Source of the DNA: UBA10110 sp964354145 | GTDB lineage: Bacteria > Patescibacteriota > Kazan-3B-28 > UBA10110 | Assembly: GCA_964354145.1 (NCBI GenBank) | Contig: CAYGXX010000019.1 | Location: forward strand, 1 to 13,067 | DNA length: 13,067 nucleotides | Direction: 5' to 3' | Shown: positions 1 through 6,766 of the stretch, piece by piece | Layout: the number at the start of each line of letters is the position of its first letter | Position numbering within the stretch: the first letter of the stretch is position 1 | The notes under the pieces: model-generated | Databases searched by the model: none | Seen by the model: the letters and a program-made list of their open reading frames with translations, nothing else | Told to the model about the DNA's origin: nothing | Position numbers and translations under genes: made by a program

Positions 1-256
1 CGATCACCCCCCATACCAGTACTCCCGCCATGGTAGGGATATTCCGTTTATGTTTTTCGCCATGCAGTTTTTGGAAAACTGTGGCATAGCTACCATATAA
101 AGTCTCTTCTTTAGCTTGTTTCCAAAATCTGTATTTATATAAAATATTGGTCCAAAAGGGAGTAAGAACCAAGGTAACTAAAAAAGAAATCATCCCGACG
201 ATTAATGCCCGGATCAGATTGCCATGCTCGGTAATGATTTTAGTGAGGTCGCTCAT
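1..256 (-). CDS. mraY: MraY, phospho-N-acetylmuramoyl-pentapeptide transferase (N-terminal part, cut by window edge)
   Basis: MraY is the integral membrane enzyme that moves phospho-MurNAc-pentapeptide from UDP onto undecaprenyl phosphate, making lipid I. Only the first 85 codons are in the window. They begin MSDLTKIITEHG, pass through a hydrophobic first membrane segment (about residues 16-36, LIRALIVGMISFLVTLVLTP), and reach the family signature in the form LHGEKHKRNIPTMAGVLVWG, matching the usual H..K..TPTMGG block. The ATG at 254-256 overlaps the murF stop by 17 bases, which suggests translational coupling. No convincing SD precedes it. MurF followed by MraY is the normal order of the division/wall cluster. 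The identification rests on the motif and the gene order; the rest of the gene lies outside the window. Confidence 0.88.
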   Translation of the reverse strand, partial: MSDLTKIITEHGNLIRALIVGMISFLVTLVLTPFWTNILYKYRFWKQAKEETLYGSYATVFQKLHGEKHKRNIPTMAGVLVWGVI

Positions 257-1496
257 AAAATTCTTTCATCAGCTCTACAATCTTATCCATTTTAACTGCT
301 CGGGAACCCTTAACTAGTATGACATTATTATCCTTCAAAATAGTAGGAATTGCATCCGCCGTAAAATCGCGCGCTTGCCCTAAGGGTAAACCAGCCTGGA
401 CAGCTGATTCCTTGATTAAAGCACCTCCCTCACCTACCACCCAAAGCTGGTCCACAACCTTGGCTGCATACTCCCCCACGCTCCGATGACCTCGGTCGTG
501 AGCACTGCCCAATTCTCGCATGTCACCTAAGATGGCTATCTTCCGGCGATTCACTCCTAACCTTGCCAGGCTCTTGAGGGCCGCTAAAACGGAAGCGGGG
601 TTGGCATTATAAGTATCATCGATTACCACGATCTCCCCCAGTTTAACAATTTCAAACCGGCCTTTCGGCACAGCATAGTGACTCAACCTCTTAGCCATCA
701 CCTCCCAAGGAACCTTGAAGTAGCCGCCGACGGCCAGAGCAAACAAGGCCGCATAAACAAACTGATACCCAAAAACTGGCAAGTCAATCTGGGCAACCCG
801 CTTGCCCGCTCGGCCAGGACCAACCACTACACTGAAATGCAAACCACTGCTACCAAAACCAATATCACTAGCCCAGAGATCAGCCTCTCCCTCAGCACTC
901 ACAAAAATCTTCTTTGCTGGCGTCTTGCGCGAGATCAATTTGCTAAAATCATCATCTTTATTCAAAACTGCCAGTCCTTTAGGGTCAACATGAGCAATGA
1001 CCAAGCTCTTTTCATCAATTAATTCTGATTTGGAACCAAAAAACTCTAAATGAACATCACCTATGTTAATGAGCACCCCTACTTCCGGCTCAATAAAACT
1101 CATAAAATATCGGATATCGCCAGGACGATCGGCTGCTAGTTCTAACACTAAGATTTCCGGATAAGGTAGTGGCCACAGTAAAAGTCGAGCCGCCTGCCAA
1201 GTTAAATGCCAAACATCGCGCACGGTCAGTTTAACCTTGCCCTGCACATCCGTACCTATAAAACCAGGATCAATAATAGTAGCGGTCACGCCAAACTCAG
1301 TATTGAGATTGCCTTGGGTGCCTACGATGCGGCTTTTGTCCCCATCCTGCAAGACCAAAAGAATAGCTTCTTTGACGCTAGTCTTGCCCGTGCTGCCAGT
1401 AATAGCTACTATCCGCGGTTTATATTTATCCAAAACCTTAGCGGCCAAACATCGTAACCAGGTTTTTAATAATTTCCTCGCCATATAGTTTACCAT
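240..1496 (-). CDS. murF: MurF-type ligase (UDP-MurNAc-tripeptide:D-Ala-D-Ala ligase) lacking the N-terminal domain
   Basis: MurF uses ATP to add D-Ala-D-Ala to UDP-MurNAc-tripeptide in the cytoplasm. Visible motifs, numbered from the chosen start, are the P-loop TGSTGKTS (33-40), GNLNTEFG (62-69), ELAADRPGDI (119-128), NIGDVHLEFFGS (144-155), the MurF hallmark DDTYNANP (293-300) and KGSRAVKMDK (396-405). I chose the ATG at 1494-1496 because it shares one base with the ftsI stop (TAATG). An in-frame ATG at 1518-1520 would add 8 residues inside ftsI. The protein is 418 aa. The P-loop sits near residue 33, whereas canonical MurF has it near 107, so the N-terminal UDP-substrate domain is missing. 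About 25-30 extra residues with several aromatics (around 84-115, ending LLLWPLPYP) lie between the GNLNTEFG and ELAADRPGDI blocks. Both traits fit MurF-like ligases I recall from Patescibacteria. MurE is absent from its usual place before murF. Confidence 0.88.
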   Translation of the reverse strand: MVNYMARKLLKTWLRCLAAKVLDKYKPRIVAITGSTGKTSVKEAILLVLQDGDKSRIVGTQGNLNTEFGVTATIIDPGFIGTDVQGKVKLTVRDVWHLTWQAARLLLWPLPYPEILVLELAADRPGDIRYFMSFIEPEVGVLINIGDVHLEFFGSKSELIDEKSLVIAHVDPKGLAVLNKDDDFSKLISRKTPAKKIFVSAEGEADLWASDIGFGSSGLHFSVVVGPGRAGKRVAQIDLPVFGYQFVYAALFALAVGGYFKVPWEVMAKRLSHYAVPKGRFEIVKLGEIVVIDDTYNANPASVLAALKSLARLGVNRRKIAILGDMRELGSAHDRGHRSVGEYAAKVVDQLWVVGEGGALIKESAVQAGLPLGQARDFTADAIPTILKDNNVILVKGSRAVKMDKIVELMKEFYERPH

Positions 1497-3208
1497 TACC
1501 GCTCTGGTGGGATCTGCCAATAATTAAACAAAAACCTGGCAATCTCCCCAAACAAAGGCGCCGCTGAAACCTCAGCAAATTTAGCGTCCTTAGGCCGGTC
1601 AATCCGAGTCAGCATCACAAATCGGGGGTTCTCTACCGGTGCGAATCCTACGAAGGTACCGATGGTAGCACCCTCCTCATAGCCCCCCGGACCAGCAATC
1701 TGGGCCGTACCGGTCTTGCCGGCAATCCGATAACCTTCGACCCCGGCAGCCTTCCCATGCCCCTGCTCAACCACATTCACCATCATAGCACCCACTAATT
1801 GAGCCGCTTGGGGCTTAATAGCCGACCGGATGATCTGAGTGTCTATCGAAACTGCCCCCGTGGGGTAAATAATCTTGTCAACAATGTGCGGCTTAACCAA
1901 TTGGCCCTGGTTGGCAATGGCTCCGATCGCCGCTATTAACTGCAAGGGAGTAACGGCGATAGCTTGGCCAAAGGAGATAGTAGCCAGGTCCATCTCCGCC
2001 CATTCCCTAAAGGGTCGCACATGGGCCGCCACCTCGCCTGCCAAACCAGCCCCGGTGACGGCATCAAACCCCAAGTCCTTAATGTATTTATAAAAAAGCT
2101 GGCGCCCTAACTTCTGTACTACAAACACCGCTCCTGTATTCAAAGACTTTTCTAATACTTGGGTCATCGTTTGCACCCCATGAGAAACTAGATCGGAGTT
2201 ACGAATAACTTTATCTGCCACCTGCAGTTCACCAGGGTCAAAATAGGTGGTGTTGGGCGACACCAAGCCAGCATCAATCCCTGCCGCCATAGTAATCACT
2301 TTGAAAACTGATCCGGGTTCATAAACCAACGACACATTGGAATTAGTAAAGTTAGCCAGAGGATACTCGCTATAAAAATTTGGATTGAAATCCGGATACG
2401 AGGCCATAGCAATAATCCGGCCACTCTGCGGTTCCATCACAATCACATCCCCTCCCGTAGCCTGGTGTTTAAGAACGGTTTCTTTAAGTTTCTTCTCGAC
2501 ATAATATTGGATAGCTCGATCAATGGTCAGAATCACATCGGCACCATTTTCGGGGCTGACTATTTTGCGATCTCCTACTGTGATATGCGCCCCCAAGGAA
2601 CTTTTTTCCACTTGGGCCAAGCCAGCTTGACCACTTAATTCTTTATCAAAGTAACCTTCGATCCCGTACTGACCCTTACCATCCCGATTCACAAATCCCA
2701 AAACATGTGAGGCTAAGGTATCTTCGGGGTAATAGCGGTACTCTTCGGCTCGGAAATATACCCCCTCCAAATCCAATTTTTGAATCTCGTCTTTCTCCTT
2801 AACCTCCACGCGCCGCTTAAGGGGTGGGGCGTACACTTTATTAGATTTTAGAACATCCAGCAGTTCGCTTTCAGTGATATTAGACAAATACGGCAATAAT
2901 TTAGCAGCTACTAATTCGGGCTGATGGATCTGGGTAGGCACTACATTCAGGCTATACAAAGATACATTAGTCGCCAGAGGATAATAACTACCCAATTGTT
3001 GGTCATAGACCAGAATTTTGCCGCGCTGGGCTGGTACATTTTCATTAACCACGTGCTGCTCGCGAGCCAACGCCAGGAAGGTATTATGCTCGATCAGTTG
3101 CCGCTGCATAAGTTTGCTTACTACCAAGATCAAAAAAACGGCGAAAAATATCGCCAACAGGTTCACTCGCCTGAGCTGCAGCGATTCATTGGATACGTTA
3201 TAAGCCAT
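1496..3208 (-). CDS. ftsI: FtsI / class B penicillin-binding protein (septal transpeptidase)
   Basis: This is a membrane-anchored D,D-transpeptidase that cross-links peptidoglycan, most likely at the septum given its place in the mraZ cluster. The 570 aa include a short cytoplasmic tail, one membrane segment (about 16-34), a class B dimerisation/pedestal region (about 55-215, with QRGKI near 61-65) and a C-terminal transpeptidase domain. All three active-site motifs are intact: SVFK with catalytic Ser300 and Lys303, SLN at 355-357, and KTG at 498-500. Length and layout are normal for FtsI/PBP2. The ATG at 3206-3208 is the first usable start after an in-frame stop upstream. It lies directly after an extended -10 element, so its own mRNA may be leaderless. 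The stop overlaps the murF start by one base. A PBP2 (elongation) role cannot be excluded by sequence alone; the neighbours favour FtsI. Confidence 0.93.
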   Translation of the reverse strand: MAYNVSNESLQLRRVNLLAIFFAVFLILVVSKLMQRQLIEHNTFLALAREQHVVNENVPAQRGKILVYDQQLGSYYPLATNVSLYSLNVVPTQIHQPELVAAKLLPYLSNITESELLDVLKSNKVYAPPLKRRVEVKEKDEIQKLDLEGVYFRAEEYRYYPEDTLASHVLGFVNRDGKGQYGIEGYFDKELSGQAGLAQVEKSSLGAHITVGDRKIVSPENGADVILTIDRAIQYYVEKKLKETVLKHQATGGDVIVMEPQSGRIIAMASYPDFNPNFYSEYPLANFTNSNVSLVYEPGSVFKVITMAAGIDAGLVSPNTTYFDPGELQVADKVIRNSDLVSHGVQTMTQVLEKSLNTGAVFVVQKLGRQLFYKYIKDLGFDAVTGAGLAGEVAAHVRPFREWAEMDLATISFGQAIAVTPLQLIAAIGAIANQGQLVKPHIVDKIIYPTGAVSIDTQIIRSAIKPQAAQLVGAMMVNVVEQGHGKAAGVEGYRIAGKTGTAQIAGPGGYEEGATIGTFVGFAPVENPRFVMLTRIDRPKDAKFAEVSAAPLFGEIARFLFNYWQIPPER

Positions 3209-3214
3209 GAGACT

Positions 3215-3223
3215 ATTATAACA
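3215..3223 (-). promoter_or_regulatory. Extended -10 promoter predicted to give a leaderless ftsI mRNA
   Basis: On the minus strand the sequence reads TGTTATAAT, a perfect TGn-TATAAT extended -10. Six bases separate it from the ftsI ATG, so transcription would be expected to start at about the A of that ATG. No good -35 is seen, which is usual for extended -10 promoters. It lies just downstream of a terminator-like hairpin, so ftsI could be transcribed separately from ftsL. This is an inference from sequence only. Confidence 0.5.
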
Positions 3224-3248
3224 AGCTGATTTTGCCCTCCCCTGATAT

Positions 3249-3268
3249 AAAAAAAGTCCTGCGCGGAC
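3249..3268 (-). terminator. Weak intrinsic terminator between ftsL and ftsI
   Basis: Read on the minus strand: stem GTCC, loop GCGCA, stem GGAC, then seven T (3255-3249). Two G-T pairs can extend the stem to 6 bp. The hairpin is short, so termination is probably partial. It sits after the ftsL-like gene and before the ftsI extended -10. Confidence 0.45.
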
Positions 3269-3274
3269 CGGTCA

Positions 3275-3287
3275 ATCACCTCCTTAA
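3275..3287 (-). other. Near-complete SD sequence with no clear gene behind it
   Basis: The minus strand reads TTAAGGAGGTGATT, complementary to essentially the whole 3' tail of bacterial 16S rRNA. It lies 6 bases past the ftsL stop. No ATG follows at a proper distance. A TTG at 3275-3273 is too close but would open a 19-codon frame. Most genes in this window have no visible SD, so such a strong one here stands out. It could pause or recapture ribosomes, or be chance. Confidence 0.4.
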
Positions 3288-3293
3288 GCCGCC

Positions 3294-3761
3294 CTATTTT
3301 TGAGCGAGAGGGCCAGCACTATCCTCCAGGAAGGTTAGGCCACTCATCTGAATCATCTTAGGCACATAAGTGGTCTGGTTAGCCAATTCATTGACGGAAT
3401 TGGTAGAGCTCTCTCCTTCAGCTGGCTTAGTCTTGCCCGTGGGCAAACCATTATCGCCAATCTCAATCTGCTCAGTCGCGCCTTTTTCAATGACCGCCAG
3501 TGATTGCAGACGGGCGGCCTCTACGGCTAATCTCTCATTTTCAGCCACTAACCCTTTCTTGGTCATATCTAAGGTATTAATCTGGGCCCCCTTGGTGGAT
3601 ACCACATTAATAATCACAATATAGGAACAGCCTAGTACTACAAATAAGGCGATGGAAATAGAGGTGATGGATAAAGCTCCCCAGCGGAATTTCTTAAAAT
3701 TGCGAAATCGGATAATCTCTTTCGATCTCAAACCAACTTGTTTAGGAGACCAATTAACCAT
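3294..3761 (-). CDS. ftsL: FtsL-like bitopic membrane protein with coiled coil
   Basis: The 155-aa product has a basic cytoplasmic N-terminus (1-28), one strong membrane segment (about 29-53) and then a heptad-like stretch (about 56-90). That stretch is followed by a polar, Gly/Ser/Thr-rich tail (100-155) without recognised motifs. This is the FtsL/DivIC plan: a small division protein whose periplasmic coiled coil helps recruit and activate the FtsW-FtsI synthase. FtsL is poorly conserved in sequence, so the call rests on topology and on its place between rsmH and ftsI, where ftsL normally sits. The tail beyond the coiled coil is longer than in many FtsL proteins. The ATG at 3759-3761 lies 2 bases after the rsmH stop and has no SD, so translation is probably coupled to rsmH. 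Confidence 0.6.
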   Translation of the reverse strand: MVNWSPKQVGLRSKEIIRFRNFKKFRWGALSITSISIALFVVLGCSYIVIINVVSTKGAQINTLDMTKKGLVAENERLAVEAARLQSLAVIEKGATEQIEIGDNGLPTGKTKPAEGESSTNSVNELANQTTYVPKMIQMSGLTFLEDSAGPLAQK

Positions 3762-3763
3762 TT

Positions 3764-4702
3764 TTAGTTTAGCTTACTGATGACCCGCAACTTTGCGCTT
3801 CTCGCCCGAGGATTTTTAAGCACCTCTTCTCGAGCAGGTCTGATCGGTTTTTTAGTAATTAATTGTACCACGCCTGCCCGAGCAGCATCCCGAAAGATAT
3901 TTTTGACGATGCGATCCTCCAGAGAATGGTAACTAATCACTGCTATCCTGCCGTTAGGATTCAACCGCTGGATGGCTTGAGGCAAGGTCTCGGCAAGCAA
4001 CGCTAGCTCATCATTGACCACAATTCGGAGAGCCTGGAAGGTTTGGGTGGCGAGGTGAATCCGCCCTCGCCTGCCCCGCGAACTTGTCCCGCGTCTGCTG
4101 GGATGCTGGGGCCTCCCTCCTTTAGCCGCGGTTACAATTTCAGCTAATTGGAGAGTGGAGGTAATCTTCTTCTTTCGCCTCGCCGTAAAAATAGCCTCCG
4201 CGATTCTGCGGCTCGCCCGTTCTTCGCCGAACTCCCATAGAAGCTGAGCGATTTTTCCCTTGGGATAGGAATTCACAATATCCGCCGCGGTTACCGGTGC
4301 TTCAGGGTTAAAGCGCATATCTAAAGGTGCATCAAACTGAAAGGAAAACCCTCGCTTACTTAACAGTTCACGAGACGATATACCCAGGTCAAATAATATT
4401 GCGTCAGCTCGCTGGTATCCGGCATCTTTAAGGATGCCACCAAGGTGGCTGAAACTACCGTGGACAATAACAAATTTAGCGTTTGATTTTTGACGAGATA
4501 AGTTTTCATAAGCGATCTTGATGGCCTCTGGGTCCTGGTCAATACCAATCAGGAATCCTCCGGGACTTACTTGAGAGAGAATTGGCTGGGCGTGCCCGCC
4601 ATCCCCCACTGTGGCGTCCACAACAACCTCTCCGGGCTTTAAATCCAACAGTTGGGTGACCTCATCTACTAGTACCGGAATATGGATTGAATGATTTTCC
4701 AA
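3764..4702 (-). CDS. rsmH: RsmH (MraW), 16S rRNA m4C1402 methyltransferase
   Basis: RsmH methylates N4 of C1402 in 16S rRNA using S-adenosylmethionine and is normally the second gene of the mraZ cluster. The 312-aa protein has the usual length. Seen: HIPVLVDEV (7-15), the SAM-binding DATVGDGGH (29-37), GIDQDPEA (53-60), LFDLGISSREL (103-113) with RGFSFQFDAPLDMR (117-130), TFQALRIVVNDEL (221-233), ISYHSLEDRIVK (256-267) and RSAKLRVISK near the end. An Arg-rich stretch (about 197-214) is longer than in typical family members. The only plausible start is a TTG at 4700-4702, because an in-frame TAA lies directly before it. No SD is visible, and the TTG partly overlaps a small AT-only hairpin. A 165-base gap with a structured element separates it from mraZ. 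Confidence 0.95.
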   Translation of the reverse strand: MENHSIHIPVLVDEVTQLLDLKPGEVVVDATVGDGGHAQPILSQVSPGGFLIGIDQDPEAIKIAYENLSRQKSNAKFVIVHGSFSHLGGILKDAGYQRADAILFDLGISSRELLSKRGFSFQFDAPLDMRFNPEAPVTAADIVNSYPKGKIAQLLWEFGEERASRRIAEAIFTARRKKKITSTLQLAEIVTAAKGGRPQHPSRRGTSSRGRRGRIHLATQTFQALRIVVNDELALLAETLPQAIQRLNPNGRIAVISYHSLEDRIVKNIFRDAARAGVVQLITKKPIRPAREEVLKNPRARSAKLRVISKLN

Positions 4703-4719
4703 TTATTTAATCAATAATT
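4701..4719 (-). other. AT-only hairpin over the rsmH start codon
   Basis: Seven-base arms AATTATT and AATAATT surround a 5-base loop (4708-4712). On the minus strand the 3' arm ends in the first two bases of the TTG start of rsmH. The stem is weak because it has only A-T pairs, so a regulatory role is uncertain. Confidence 0.3.
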
Positions 4720-4725
4720 TTCAAT

Positions 4726-4852
4726 GGTAGGCTCCGCAGGGAGACTTTTTTGTTTGGTTCCCTTGGGTGGAGGGAAAGTTTCACTTAGGAGGTGAAAATG
4801 TTGGCTAATTGTTGCAAATAATGACAAATTGTTTGTCTCCCTGCAGCCTACC
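4726..4852. other. 127-bp structured inverted-repeat element in the mraZ-rsmH gap
   Basis: The outer arms are GGTAGGCTCCGCAGGGAGAC (4726-4745) and GTCTCCCTGCAGCCTACC (4835-4852). They form an 18-bp perfect stem broken only by a 2-base CC bulge. The 89-base interior contains hairpin 4758-4776 (TTCCCT / AGGGAA, 7-base loop) and hairpin 4779-4797 (TTTCAC / GTGAAA, 7-base loop). A weaker pairing of AATTGT (4808-4813) with ACAAATT further right is also possible. Either strand could fold as a multi-branched RNA. In the direction of the genes, the second hairpin displays CACCTCC, which resembles the anti-SD end of 16S rRNA; on the plus strand it displays a perfect SD. No T-run follows the outer stem in either direction, so it is not an ordinary terminator. 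It could be a cis-acting RNA or a small mobile palindrome. Confidence 0.65.
4786..4821 (+). other. Perfect SD plus seven-codon micro-ORF antisense to the operon
   Basis: On the plus strand TAGGAGGTGA (4786-4795) sits 5 bases (counted from GGAGG) before an ATG at 4798. The ATG opens the frame M-L-A-N-C-C-K, followed by TAA and TGA in tandem. It is the best ribosome-binding site in the window, yet it faces away from every gene. It lies within the inverted-repeat element, with the SD partly in a hairpin loop. No convincing plus-strand promoter was found, and translation is unproven. Confidence 0.2.
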
Positions 4853-4867
4853 CCTGTTTATCAAAAT

Positions 4868-5290
4868 TTAGATGAACAATTGCTCGGCCAAGGCCTCGCT
4901 TTCCTTTTCGGTAGAATCTTTGTATTCTTGCCAGACCTTCGCATCCCAAATTTCTAAGCGATTAAAAAGTCCGGCAACAATCACACTGTGGCGAAGGGAA
5001 GCATAATCCATTAAATATTTCGGCAACACGATCCGCCCTTGTCTATCGAGCTCCACATCCATCGCTCCCGCTAAGATCAGCCGAGAAAAAGCTCGGGCAT
5101 TCTTTTGGGAAATTGGCATCGCATTAAGCTTATCCACCAGCTTTTGCCACTCGGAAGTTGTGTAAAGGAACAAGCAACCATCTAACCCTTTGGTGACTAC
5201 TGCTCCGCCCGCTAATTCGGCTCGGAACTTGATGGGGACGGCCAACCTGCTCTTCTCATCTATTGTGTGTGAATACTCGCCAATAAACAT
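4868..5290 (-). CDS. mraZ: MraZ, transcriptional regulator of the division/wall cluster
   Basis: MraZ is a ring-forming DNA-binding protein with two SpoVT/AbrB-type halves. It binds short G-rich direct repeats before its own gene and represses the cluster. The 140 aa match the family length. The first half begins MFIGEYSHTIDEKSRLAVP (DEKSR at 11-15, the D.K.R motif) and the second carries LDRQGRIVLP (81-90). The ATG at 5288-5290 starts the conserved N-terminus, so the start is secure although no good SD is present. It is first in its transcription unit, behind its own promoter and phased GTGG boxes. MraZ also lies 165 bases before rsmH, an unusually wide gap for this pair, filled by the structured element. 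Confidence 0.96.
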   Translation of the reverse strand: MFIGEYSHTIDEKSRLAVPIKFRAELAGGAVVTKGLDGCLFLYTTSEWQKLVDKLNAMPISQKNARAFSRLILAGAMDVELDRQGRIVLPKYLMDYASLRHSVIVAGLFNRLEIWDAKVWQEYKDSTEKESEALAEQLFI

Positions 5291-5294
5291 TTAT

Positions 5295-5331
5295 CCACTT
5301 TTAGTTCCCACTTATCCCCACCCTTCTCCAC
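5295..5331 (-). promoter_or_regulatory. MraZ operator: phased GTGG direct repeats
   Basis: On the minus strand, GTGGAG, GTGGGG, GTGGGA and GTGGAT begin at 5331, 5321, 5311 and 5298, giving steps of 10, 10 and 13 bases. This fits the known MraZ site of TGGGN repeats separated by 5 bases, one per helical turn. The boxes lie between the predicted transcription start (about 5334) and the mraZ ATG, where a bound MraZ ring would block early elongation. Autoregulation is inferred from known MraZ systems. Confidence 0.75.
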
Positions 5332-5340
5332 ATCACTGCT

Positions 5341-5368
5341 ATTATAAACCACGTTTCTCCATTGGCAA
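5341..5368 (-). promoter_or_regulatory. Promoter of the mraZ transcription unit
   Basis: TTGCCA (-35, 5368-5363), a 16-base spacer and a perfect TATAAT (-10, 5346-5341) lie on the minus strand. Transcription would begin near 5334, just before the MraZ boxes. The glyS terminator lies directly upstream, so this marks a new transcription unit. Confidence 0.7.
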
Positions 5369-5389
5369 TTCAAAATATCCCCAATTTAT

Positions 5390-5410
5390 AAAAAATAGCT
5401 CCAAGAGCCA
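5390..5410 (-). terminator. Intrinsic terminator of glyS
   Basis: On the minus strand: TGGCTC, loop TTG, GAGCTA (6 bp including one G-T pair), followed directly by TTTTTT (5395-5390). It lies 36 bases past the glyS stop and ends the upstream run of genes before the mraZ promoter. Confidence 0.65.
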
Positions 5411-5446
5411 CAAGTTTTTGCTGTTAATAATACTAAACGATGGAGC

Positions 5447-6751
5447 CTAAGCTAATTTAGCTACTACCCATTCCCTGATTTGAGAGATTTCCACCCGGTC
5501 TTGGGCCATACTATCGCGGTGGCGGATAGTGACAGTACCGTCTTTTAGAGAATCTGAATCTACCGTAATGCAGAACGGGGTACCAATTTCGTCTTGCCGA
5601 CGATAGCGCCTCCCTACCGTGCCATCCTCATCGTATTCTACAAAGAAATCTGACTTAAATTCTTCGTAAATCTCTTTGGAAATCTTCACTAACTCGGGAT
5701 CTTTTTTAACTAACGGTAAAATCGCAGCCTTAATCGGAGCCAACTTAGGGTGTAATGATAGAACAGTGCGTTTCTCTCCATTCACTTCTTCTTCCCTGTA
5801 AGCATCTACTAAAAGTGCTAGGATAGTGCGATCGATCCCGCCGGAAGGTTCAATAACATATGGGATTACTTTTTCTTTCGTCTCTTCATCAAAATAAGCA
5901 AGATCTTGGCCGCTTATTTTTTGATGTTGTGATAAATCATAATCGCCGCGATTGGCAATCCCTTCTAGTTCCGACCAGCCAAACGGAAATTCATATTCTA
6001 CATCGCTCACTGCTTTGGCATAATGCGCCAAGTCTTTTTCAGAATGATCTGTCAGCCGCAGCTTATCTTTATTAACTCCGAGATTTACATACCAATCCCG
6101 CCTTGTCCGGCACCAATCCCGGAAAGTCGCCTCGGCTTCCTTGGGATAAACAAAATATTCTAATTCAAACTGCTCAAATTCCAGAGTGCGAAAAGTAAAA
6201 TTACCGGGAGTAATTTCATTACGGAAAGCTTTACCGATTTGGGCAATACCAAAAGGTAATTTTACCCGGGTGGAATCTAAAACATTTTTGAAATTGGCAA
6301 AAATCCCCTGCGCCGTCTCTGGCCGGAGATACACAATATTTGCCATATCCTCTGCCGGTCCAGCATATGTTTTAAATAATAAGTTAAACTGCCGCGGATC
6401 AGTAAAATCCTTACCCTTGCATTCCGGACACTTATCAACCAACTGATCTGCCTTAAAGCGGGTATGGCATTTTTTACATTCTACTAAGGGGTCCGTAAAT
6501 TCGGCTAAGTGCCCTGAGGCTTCCCAAACTTTCGGATTCATTAATATAGCGCTATCCAACCCGACAATGTCGCTGCGCTTTTGCACCATATCCTCCCACC
6601 AGATTTTTTTGACATTGTTTTTGAGGAGTATTCCATAAGGACCATAATCCCAAGTATTGGCAAAGCCGCCGTAAATCTCCGAATTGGGATAGATAATTCC
6701 TCGGCGTTTGCACAAAGCCACTATGTCTTTCATTAAATCATTTTCTTTCAT
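5447..6751 (-). CDS. glyS: Glycyl-tRNA synthetase, single-chain (alpha2) class II type
   Basis: This cytoplasmic class II synthetase charges tRNA-Gly. Numbered from the ATG at 6749-6751 (434 aa), it shows motif 1 (WDYGPYGILLKNNV, from about 34), a four-Cys zinc knuckle (92, 95, 108, 111; CKKCH and CPECK), YLRPETAQGIF (141-151), motif 2 with FRNEITP (176-182) and FRTLEFEQFELEYF, and motif 3 GGIDRTILALL (304-314). An anticodon-binding domain follows from about HPKLAPIKAAILP. It is the homodimeric type, not the bacterial alpha2beta2 GlyQ/GlyS pair. The start was chosen because AGAGGG precedes it at a fair distance. An in-frame ATG at 6770-6772 lies in the end of a neighbouring palindromic repeat and would add seven unrelated residues. 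An intrinsic terminator follows the gene. Confidence 0.95.
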   Translation of the reverse strand: MKENDLMKDIVALCKRRGIIYPNSEIYGGFANTWDYGPYGILLKNNVKKIWWEDMVQKRSDIVGLDSAILMNPKVWEASGHLAEFTDPLVECKKCHTRFKADQLVDKCPECKGKDFTDPRQFNLLFKTYAGPAEDMANIVYLRPETAQGIFANFKNVLDSTRVKLPFGIAQIGKAFRNEITPGNFTFRTLEFEQFELEYFVYPKEAEATFRDWCRTRRDWYVNLGVNKDKLRLTDHSEKDLAHYAKAVSDVEYEFPFGWSELEGIANRGDYDLSQHQKISGQDLAYFDEETKEKVIPYVIEPSGGIDRTILALLVDAYREEEVNGEKRTVLSLHPKLAPIKAAILPLVKKDPELVKISKEIYEEFKSDFFVEYDEDGTVGRRYRRQDEIGTPFCITVDSDSLKDGTVTIRHRDSMAQDRVEISQIREWVVAKLA

Positions 6752-6766
6752 AATCCCTCTATCATA

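Noticed and set aside
678..1488. Several plus-strand open frames opposite murF and similar ones opposite ftsI, glyS, the S41 gene and the M23 gene
   Set aside because: They lie opposite well-supported minus-strand genes with intact family motifs and show no domain features of their own.
4726..4852. The mraZ-rsmH element as an intrinsic terminator
   Set aside because: No T-run follows the outer stem in either direction; the only T6 (4746-4751) follows just a 4-bp local stem on the plus strand.
5291..5299. TTATCCACT, one mismatch from a DnaA box
   Set aside because: It coincides with the last MraZ GTGG box; only one good match, no cluster of boxes and no origin-like context.
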